DNA from: CAZPZR01 sp964591105
Lineage (GTDB): Bacteria > Bacillota > Clostridia > Lachnospirales > Lachnospiraceae
Direction of reading: 5' to 3'
DNA: 18,734 nucleotides
Assembly (NCBI GenBank): GCA_964591105.1
Contig: CAZPZR010000035.1
Span: 1 to 18,734 of the forward strand
Under the pieces are notes generated by a model that had not been told where the DNA came from, did not search any database, and saw nothing but the letters and a program-made list of their open reading frames with translations. The position numbers were made by a program, and so were the translations under genes. Each line of letters opens with the position of its first letter. The first letter of the stretch is position 1. Positions 13,806 through 18,734 of the stretch are shown one piece after another.

Positions 13806-15878
13806 ATGGCAAGGTATCTGGTCATTGTGGAATCACCAACAAAGGTGAAGACAATTAAAAAATTTCTCGGAAGTAATTATGTAGTGACTGCTTCCAACGG
13901 TCATGTACGTGATTTACCAAAGAGTCAACTTGGAATTGATCCGGAAAATGATTTTGAGCCAAAGTATATTACAATCAGAGGAAAAGGTGAGCTGCTTGCA
14001 GCACTTCGCAAAGAGGTGAAAAAGGCAGATAAAGTATATCTCGCAACTGACCCTGACCGCGAGGGAGAGGCAATTTCCTGGCATTTGAGCAAAGCACTAA
14101 AATTAGAAGATAAAAAAACATATCGAATCAGTTTTAACGAAATTACGAAGAATGCGGTAAAGACATCTTTGAAAAATGCCCGCGAGATTGATATGGATTT
14201 AGTAGATGCGCAGCAGGCAAGAAGAGCCCTTGACCGTATTGTAGGATACAAGATCAGTCCACTGTTGTGGGCAAAAGTAAAACGAGGATTGAGTGCAGGT
14301 CGTGTACAGTCTGTGACACTTCGCATTATTGCAGACCGTGAAGAAGAGATTAATGCATTTATCCCAGAAGAATATTGGACTTTGGATGCCAACTTGAAGG
14401 TCGCAGGAGAAAAGAAACTTTTGAACGCGAAATTCTATGGAACAGAGAAAAACAAGATAACAATTTCATCCAAAGAAGAGCTGGACGCAATTGTGAAAGA
14501 AATTGAAGATGCAGAGTATTATGTAGATGACGTGAAAAAGGGAGAACGTACGAAGAAAGCTCCTGTGCCTTTTACAACGAGTACACTGCAGCAGGAAGCT
14601 TCCAAAGCATTGAATTTTGCAACAGCAAAAACAATGAGAATTGCACAGCAGCTTTACGAAGGTGTAGATATCAAAGGAAGTGGAACGGTAGGTTTGATTA
14701 CTTATCTTCGTACCGATTCAACAAGAATTTCTGACGAAGCAGATGCAAATGTGCGAAGCTATATTGCGGAACAGTATGGAGAACAGTTTGTTGCTGTTGG
14801 AGAAGCAAAAGAGAAGGAAAATAAAAAGATTCAGGATGCGCATGAAGCTATTCGTCCAACGGATGTGACTCGTACACCGGCAGCAGTAAAAGATTCATTA
14901 TCCAGAGATCAGTTCCGTCTGTATCAGTTGATTTGGAAGCGTTTTGTTGCCAGCAGAATGCAGCCAGCCAGATATGAGACAACTTCTGTGAGAATCGCGG
15001 CTGGTCAGTATCGCTTCACAGTTGCTGCTTCTAAAGTTGTATTTGAAGGATTCCGTACAGTTTATGTAGAAGCTGGAGAAGAAAAAGAAGAAAATAAAGT
15101 GCTGCTTAAGAGTTTGGATAAAAATTCGAAGCTTACAAAAGAAAGCTTTGATGCAAAACAGCACTTCACACAGCCACCAGCACATTATACAGAAGCTGCG
15201 TTAGTTAAGACATTGGAAGAGCTTGGCATTGGACGTCCAAGTACGTATGCACCAACAATCTCAACCATCATTGCACGAAGATACGTTGCAAAAGAAGGAA
15301 AGAACCTGTATCTGACAGAGATTGGTGAAGTAGTAAACAACATCATGAAACAGTCATTCCCAAGTATTGTAGATGTGAACTTTACAGCAAATATGGAAGG
15401 ACTTTTGGACGGCGTAGCCGAAGGAAAGATTAAGTGGAAAACAGTCATTGAGAATTTCTATCCAGATATTGAACAGGCAGTTCAGAAAGCTGAAGAGGAA
15501 TTGGAGCACATTAAGATTGAAGACGAAGTTACAGATGTTATCTGTGAGCAGTGTGGAAGAAACATGGTTGTAAAATACGGACCACACGGCAAGTTCCTTG
15601 CTTGCCCAGGATTCCCGGACTGTAAGAATACAAAACCTTATCTGGAAAAGATAGGAGTTGCCTGCCCAATTTGCGGAAAAGAAGTAGTTCTTCGAAAGAC
15701 CAAAAAGGGAAGAAAATATTACGGATGTGAAGATAATCCAGAATGTGATTTCATGTCCTGGCAGAAACCATCAAAGGAAAAATGCCCAAAATGTGGCAAA
15801 TATATGGTGGAAAAAGGCAACAAACTGTGCTGTAGTGATGAACACTGTGGATTTGCCGAAAATAAAGAAAAGAACTAA
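13806..15878 (+). CDS. topA: DNA topoisomerase I (type IA)
   Basis: TopA relaxes negative supercoils by passing single strands. The 690-residue protein begins with the TOPRIM domain: VIVESPTK with the catalytic glutamate 9, and the acidic ATDPDREGEAIS around 80-91. The active-site tyrosine is Y300 in LITYLRTDSTRIS. Further core motifs are QQARRALDRIVGYKISPLLW, AGRVQSV, QDAHEAIRPT and ELGIGRPSTYAPTI. The C-terminal 120 residues carry three zinc-ribbon-like repeats, with paired cysteines CEQCG...CPGFPDC, CPICG...CEDNPEC and CPKCG...CCSDEHC. GGAGGT lies before ATG 13806, 41 bases after dprA. In Bacillus topA is followed by trmFO, xerC and hslVU before codY; here codY follows directly. Confidence 0.96.
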   Translation: MARYLVIVESPTKVKTIKKFLGSNYVVTASNGHVRDLPKSQLGIDPENDFEPKYITIRGKGELLAALRKEVKKADKVYLATDPDREGEAISWHLSKALKLEDKKTYRISFNEITKNAVKTSLKNAREIDMDLVDAQQARRALDRIVGYKISPLLWAKVKRGLSAGRVQSVTLRIIADREEEINAFIPEEYWTLDANLKVAGEKKLLNAKFYGTEKNKITISSKEELDAIVKEIEDAEYYVDDVKKGERTKKAPVPFTTSTLQQEASKALNFATAKTMRIAQQLYEGVDIKGSGTVGLITYLRTDSTRISDEADANVRSYIAEQYGEQFVAVGEAKEKENKKIQDAHEAIRPTDVTRTPAAVKDSLSRDQFRLYQLIWKRFVASRMQPARYETTSVRIAAGQYRFTVAASKVVFEGFRTVYVEAGEEKEENKVLLKSLDKNSKLTKESFDAKQHFTQPPAHYTEAALVKTLEELGIGRPSTYAPTISTIIARRYVAKEGKNLYLTEIGEVVNNIMKQSFPSIVDVNFTANMEGLLDGVAEGKIKWKTVIENFYPDIEQAVQKAEEELEHIKIEDEVTDVICEQCGRNMVVKYGPHGKFLACPGFPDCKNTKPYLEKIGVACPICGKEVVLRKTKKGRKYYGCEDNPECDFMSWQKPSKEKCPKCGKYMVEKGNKLCCSDEHCGFAENKEKN

Positions 15879-15891
15879 AAAATAATTAGGG

Positions 15892-15906
15892 AATTTGTTG
15901 AAAAAT
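15892..15906 (+). promoter_or_regulatory. Candidate CodY box in the codY promoter
   Basis: AATTTGTTGAAAAAT matches the CodY consensus AATTTTCWGAAAATT at 12 of 15 positions. It lies within a perfect inverted repeat GAATTT-N6-AAATTC (15891-15908). It covers the codY -35 element, so binding would repress codY. Confidence 0.6.
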
Positions 15907-15926
15907 TCGGAATTGTATGATAATAT
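15898..15926 (+). promoter_or_regulatory. SigA-type promoter of codY
   Basis: TTGAAA (15898-15903) and TAATAT (15921-15926) are 17 bases apart. Initiation near 15933 would give a leader of only about 20 bases containing GGTGGG before the ATG at 15953. No topA terminator hairpin is visible between 15879 and 15952, so topA may also read into codY. Confidence 0.55.
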
Positions 15927-15952
15927 TACTTTCAAAGGATGGTGGGATGTAA

Positions 15953-16735
15953 ATGAGCGTACAATTATTGGATAAAACAAGAAAAATCAACAAATTACTG
16001 CATAATAACAATTCGAGTAAAGTGGTTTTTAACGACATCTGTGAAGTTTTGACTGAAATTTTAAATTCTAACGTACTTGTTGTTAGTAAAAAAGGAAAAG
16101 TTCTTGGTATGAGTAAGTGTGAAGGAGTCGACTTTATCGGAGAATTGATCCAGAATGAGGTTGGAAAGCATATTGATAATATGTTAAACGAGCGACTCTT
16201 AAGCATTCTTTCTACAAAAGAAAACGTGAATCTCCAGACATTAGGATTTTCAGCTGCAGAAGTTTCTGGCTATCAGGCGATTATTACACCAATTGATATT
16301 GCGGCAGAAAGACTTGGAACTTTATTCATTTACAAGAAGAATGAATGGTATGAGATTGACGACATTATTTTAAGTGAATATGGTACTACAGTTGTTGGAC
16401 TTGAAATGCTCCGCTCTGTGAACGAGGAAAGTGCAGAAGAATCTAGAAAAGAACACATTGTTCAGTCTGCAATCAGCACATTGTCTTATTCTGAGTTAGA
16501 GGCAATCATTCATATTTTTGAAGAACTGGATGGAACAGAGGGAATTCTTGTTGCAAGTAAAATTGCTGACAGAGTAGGAATCACAAGATCTGTAATTGTA
16601 AATGCACTTCGCAAATTTGAAAGTGCAGGTGTTATTGAATCAAGATCTTCTGGTATGAAGGGAACGTATATTAAAGTTGTGAACGATTATGTGTTTACAG
16701 AACTTGAGAATATTAAAGCAGAACGTAATAGTTAA
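15953..16735 (+). CDS. codY: GTP- and branched-chain-amino-acid-sensing regulator CodY
   Basis: CodY is a global DNA-binding regulator that represses amino-acid biosynthesis, transport and other stationary-phase genes when GTP and isoleucine/leucine/valine are plentiful. The 260-residue length is standard. The N-terminal GAF sensor (about 1-155) starts MSVQLLDKTRKINKLLH and contains FNDICEVLTEILNSNVLVVSKKGKVLG. A linker helix leads to the winged helix-turn-helix at about 200-245 (ASKIADRVGITRSVIVNALRKFESAGVIESRS, then GMKGTYIKV), the family hallmark. The ATG at 15953 has GGTGGG about 6 bases upstream. A CodY-box-like site over its own promoter suggests autorepression. A hairpin terminator follows at 16741-16766. 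Confidence 0.97.
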   Translation: MSVQLLDKTRKINKLLHNNNSSKVVFNDICEVLTEILNSNVLVVSKKGKVLGMSKCEGVDFIGELIQNEVGKHIDNMLNERLLSILSTKENVNLQTLGFSAAEVSGYQAIITPIDIAAERLGTLFIYKKNEWYEIDDIILSEYGTTVVGLEMLRSVNEESAEESRKEHIVQSAISTLSYSELEAIIHIFEELDGTEGILVASKIADRVGITRSVIVNALRKFESAGVIESRSSGMKGTYIKVVNDYVFTELENIKAERNS

Positions 16736-16740
16736 AAGAA

Positions 16741-16766
16741 AAGGGTATCAGGTTACTGATACCCTT
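16741..16766 (+). terminator. Hairpin terminator after codY
   Basis: An 11-bp perfect stem (AAGGGTATCAG with CTGATACCCTT) closes a GTTA loop. The tail is short (TT-AATCTT), so termination may be incomplete and codY transcripts may reach the small gene at 16792. Confidence 0.75.
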
Positions 16767-16791
16767 AATCTTGATTGAAAGAGGAAAAAAT

Positions 16792-17103
16792 ATGTATCAG
16801 GATTGTCCAGTAAAATTGAAAATGAAGCGACTTTTTTTGAATGACAGTTTGTTTGATGAGAACGTGCATAACTGCAAGATCATTCAGTATAATTCAGAAG
16901 AAGAAAACATATACTTATTAGCGGGAAAGACAGAACTAACAATGTTTTCGTTGGATGCAGAGTATGAATGCGAAATCGGCACAGAAGAAGGCGAAGTAAA
17001 GTGCGTTGGAACACTCATTGAGCGATATTTGAGTAAGATGGGAAAAGTTCTGGTATTTCATGTGCATAATGGATTTTATAAAAAACTTGTAAATGAAAGA
17101 TAA
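16792..17103 (+). CDS. Conserved-looking small protein of unknown function
   Basis: I do not recognise this 103-residue protein. It looks like a real gene: GAGG (16781-16784) stands 7 bases before ATG 16792, codon use matches its neighbours, and it fills the gap between two terminators. It has no signal peptide or membrane segment. The pattern is of alternating strands: YQDCPVKLKMKRLFL, then NIYLLAGKTELTMFSLDAEYEC, CVGTLIERYLSKMGKVLVFHV and a short end, HNGFYKKLVNER. This resembles a small beta-barrel such as the N-terminal domain of PilZ/YcgR-type proteins, but that is only a visual impression. It has four cysteines (residues 5, 28, 60 and 71) without a zinc-type spacing. It may be co-transcribed with codY through the leaky hairpin; no separate promoter is evident in the 25 bases before it. 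Confidence 0.75.
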   Translation: MYQDCPVKLKMKRLFLNDSLFDENVHNCKIIQYNSEEENIYLLAGKTELTMFSLDAEYECEIGTEEGEVKCVGTLIERYLSKMGKVLVFHVHNGFYKKLVNER

Positions 17104-17130
17104 AAACTTATAAAGTAAAAATAAAGTATG

Positions 17131-17159
17131 TTGACAAAACAAGTGGAGAGTGCTATTTT
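17131..17159 (+). promoter_or_regulatory. SigA-type promoter of groESL with extended -10
   Basis: A perfect -35 TTGACA (17131-17136) is followed after 17 bases by TATTTT (17154-17159), which carries the extended -10 TGC. Transcription should start near 17166, just upstream of the CIRCE operator, the usual arrangement for HrcA-controlled promoters. Confidence 0.75.
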
Positions 17160-17189
17160 ATATCTAGATTGATTTAGCACTCTCTTTTT
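17146..17189 (+). terminator. Terminator of the upstream gene, sharing an arm with CIRCE
   Basis: GAGAGTGCTA (17146-17155) is an exact reverse complement of TAGCACTCTC (17175-17184), with a 19-base loop, and runs into five T (17185-17189). RNA coming from the gene at 16792 would fold this way and stop before groES. The descending arm is also the left half of CIRCE. Confidence 0.6.
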
Positions 17190-17200
17190 ATGAGTGCTAA
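17174..17200 (+). promoter_or_regulatory. CIRCE operator (HrcA binding site)
   Basis: TTAGCACTC, nine bases, then GAGTGCTAA: an exact match to the CIRCE consensus, positioned just after the predicted transcription start of groESL. HrcA bound here represses groESL until heat or misfolded protein titrates GroEL. hrcA itself is not in the window. Confidence 0.97.
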
Positions 17201-17235
17201 CAAAAAAGGACTTTTAATTTAAAGGAGGAATAGAT

Positions 17236-17508
17236 ATGAAATTAGTACCATTAGGAGACAGAGTAGTTATTAAACAGTTAATCGCTGAGGAAACTACAAA
17301 ATCAGGAATCGTGATCCCTGGACAGTCTAAAGAAAAACCACAGCAGGCTGAAGTAATTGCAGTAGGACCTGGAACAAAAGATGTAGAGATGAACGTGACA
17401 GTTGGTCAGAAGGTTATTTATTCAAAATATGCAGGAACAACTGTTGAGATTGAAAATGAAGAATACATTATCGTAAAACAGGACGATATCCTCGCAATTT
17501 GTGAATAA
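17236..17508 (+). CDS. groES: Co-chaperonin GroES
   Basis: GroES is the heptameric lid of the GroEL folding chamber. The 90-residue protein shows the family start MKLVPLGDRVVIK, the mobile loop that docks on GroEL (EETTKSGIVIPGQSKEKPQ, about 19-37), EVIAVGPGT, VGQKVIYSKYAGTTVEIENEEYIIVKQDDILAI and a short end. An AAAGGAGG ribosome binding site (17220-17227) precedes ATG 17236. It is the first gene of the CIRCE-controlled operon, with groEL 35 bases downstream. Confidence 0.97.
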   Translation: MKLVPLGDRVVIKQLIAEETTKSGIVIPGQSKEKPQQAEVIAVGPGTKDVEMNVTVGQKVIYSKYAGTTVEIENEEYIIVKQDDILAICE

Positions 17509-17543
17509 AAACAGACAGGAAGTTATTTAGGAGGCGTAAGATC

Positions 17544-18734
17544 ATGGCAAAAGAAATTAAATACGGAGCAGAAGCCAGAGCAGCGTTAGAAGCAGGCGTA
17601 AATCAGTTAGCAGATACAGTAAGAGTAACACTTGGACCAAAAGGACGCAATGTAGTTCTTGATAAATCATTTGGAGCACCATTGATTACAAATGATGGTG
17701 TAACAATTGCAAAAGAAATCGAATTAGAAGATGCTTTCGAAAACATGGGAGCACAGTTGATCAAAGAAGTTGCAGCAAAGACAAATGATGTTGCAGGTGA
17801 TGGTACAACAACAGCGACAGTACTTGCACAGGCAATGGTACATGAAGGTATGAAGAACCTTGCAGCAGGAGCAAACCCAATCATCCTTCGTAAAGGTATG
17901 AAAAAAGCAACAGATGCAGCAGTTGAAGCAATCGCAAAGATGTCCAGCAAAGTTACTGGAAAAGAACAGATTGCAAACGTAGCTTCTATCTCAGCTGGAG
18001 ATGTAGAAGTTGGAGCAATGGTAGCAGATGCTATGGAAAAGGTTTCTAACGATGGCGTAATCACAATCGAAGAATCTAAGACAATGAAGACAGAACTTGA
18101 CTTAGTAGAAGGTATGCAGTTCGACCGTGGATACATTTCCGCATACATGGCAACAGACATGGATAAGATGGAAGCAGTATTGGATGAACCATACATCTTA
18201 ATCACAGATAAGAAGATTTCTAATATTCAGGAAATCCTTCCAGTATTAGAACAGATCGTTCAGTCTGGGGCAAGACTTTTAATCATTGCAGAAGATGTTG
18301 AGGGAGAAGCACTTACAACATTGATTGTAAACAAATTACGTGGAACATTCAACGTTGTTGCTGTTAAAGCTCCAGGATATGGCGACAGAAGAAAAGAAAT
18401 GTTAAAAGATATCGCAACACTTACAGGTGGTCAGGTGATTTCTGAAGAACTTGGTCTTGACTTGAAAGAAACAACATTAGATATGCTCGGACGTGCAAAA
18501 TCTGTAAAAGTACAGAAAGAAAACACAGTAATCGTAGATGGATACGGTGCAAAAGAAGCAATCGGTGCGCGTGTTTCCCAGATTAAATCTCAGATTGAAG
18601 AAACAACATCTGATTTTGACAGAGAAAAACTTCAGGAAAGACTTGCAAAACTTGCAGGTGGTGTAGCAGTTATCCGTGTAGGTGCTGCAACAGAAACAGA
18701 GATGAAAGAAGCAAAACTTCGTATGGAAGATGCT
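17544..18734 (+). CDS. groEL: Chaperonin GroEL (3' partial)
   Basis: GroEL is the 60-kDa chaperonin that folds proteins with ATP and GroES. The open frame from ATG 17544 (TTAGGAGGCG upstream) continues without a stop to the right edge, giving the first 397 of about 540 residues. It begins MAKEIKYGAEARAALEAGVNQL. The equatorial ATP-site motifs are LGPKGRNVVLD (30-40), TNDGVTIAKEI and AGDGTTTATVLAQ (84 onward). The intermediate and apical domains follow (ISAGDVEVG, EGMQFDRGYISAYM, VKAPGYGDRRKEMLKDIA). The visible end is GGVAVIRVGAATETEMKEAKLRMEDA, the return to the equatorial domain that includes the catalytic aspartate region. It is co-transcribed with groES. Confidence 0.97.
   Translation, partial: MAKEIKYGAEARAALEAGVNQLADTVRVTLGPKGRNVVLDKSFGAPLITNDGVTIAKEIELEDAFENMGAQLIKEVAAKTNDVAGDGTTTATVLAQAMVHEGMKNLAAGANPIILRKGMKKATDAAVEAIAKMSSKVTGKEQIANVASISAGDVEVGAMVADAMEKVSNDGVITIEESKTMKTELDLVEGMQFDRGYISAYMATDMDKMEAVLDEPYILITDKKISNIQEILPVLEQIVQSGARLLIIAEDVEGEALTTLIVNKLRGTFNVVAVKAPGYGDRRKEMLKDIATLTGGQVISEELGLDLKETTLDMLGRAKSVKVQKENTVIVDGYGAKEAIGARVSQIKSQIEETTSDFDREKLQERLAKLAGGVAVIRVGAATETEMKEAKLRMEDA

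Noticed and set aside
17603..18205. 200-residue open frame on the minus strand inside groEL
   Set aside because: It is antisense to a highly conserved part of groEL, has low-complexity Ser/Ala/Ile/Pro composition typical of the reverse complement of GCA/GAA-rich coding sequence, and no ribosome binding site.
1..18734. CRISPR array, tRNA/rRNA genes, insertion sequences or prophage genes
   Set aside because: No regularly spaced repeats, no cloverleaf or rRNA-like tracts and no transposase or phage proteins were seen on either strand.

Overview
This window looks like the chromosome of a low-to-moderate G+C, spore-forming Firmicute, most likely a Lachnospiraceae-type Clostridium (Blautia/Dorea/Ruminococcus-like). 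The evidence is CodY, a CIRCE-controlled groESL operon, the IreB-RuvX-DUF1292 trio, ribonuclease J, a sporulation sigma-K gene, AGGAGG-type ribosome binding sites and frequent GAA/AAA/GCA codons. The genus is an inference. There is no phage, IS transposase, CRISPR array, rRNA or tRNA. Nearly all genes are on the plus strand.

Layout. (1) 1-3732: a translation-modification block: prmA (its 5' end lies outside the window), rsmE, a cysteine desulfurase and thiI. It is closed by a strong hairpin shared with a convergent minus-strand gene for an HPr-like protein that lacks the phosphoryl-accepting histidine. (2) 4148-5434: mtaB. (3) 5431-8307: a promoter, then ireB, ruvX, a DUF1292 gene, an unexplained leader of about 170 bp, and ribonuclease J with a TTG start. 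(4) 8316-10285: a perfect 15-bp palindrome, then trmR and a U32-family gene (TrhP-like). (5) 10299-10995: a hairpin and promoter-like region fused to the start of sigK, which lacks a pro-sequence; then the sigK terminator. (6) 11008-15878: a promoter, then comM/yifB, dprA and topA. (7) 15892-16766: codY, with a likely autoregulatory CodY box over its -35 element. (8) 16792-17103: a small unrecognised gene. (9) 17131-18734: the groESL promoter, a perfect CIRCE operator, groES, and groEL running off the right edge.

How the genes fit together. Most of the left half serves translation fidelity: L11 methylation (PrmA), 16S rRNA m3U (RsmE), s4U in tRNA (ThiI with its sulfur donor), ms2t6A37 (MtaB) and mo5U34 (TrhP-like plus TrmR). 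Much of the order matches Bacillus synteny blocks (prmA-rsmE-mtaB; ireB-ruvX-yrzB-...-trmR-trhP; dprA-topA-...-codY) with genes inserted or missing. The right half combines sporulation (SigK), DNA uptake and processing (ComM, DprA), supercoiling (TopA), nutrient sensing (CodY) and heat shock (GroES/GroEL).

I see no wholly new multi-gene system. The most interesting signals are regulatory: a terminator that shares one arm with the CIRCE operator, the structured sigK start region, the CodY box, and the palindrome with repeat motifs upstream of trmR. The His-less HPr paralogue and the unknown gene between codY and groES are also worth attention.
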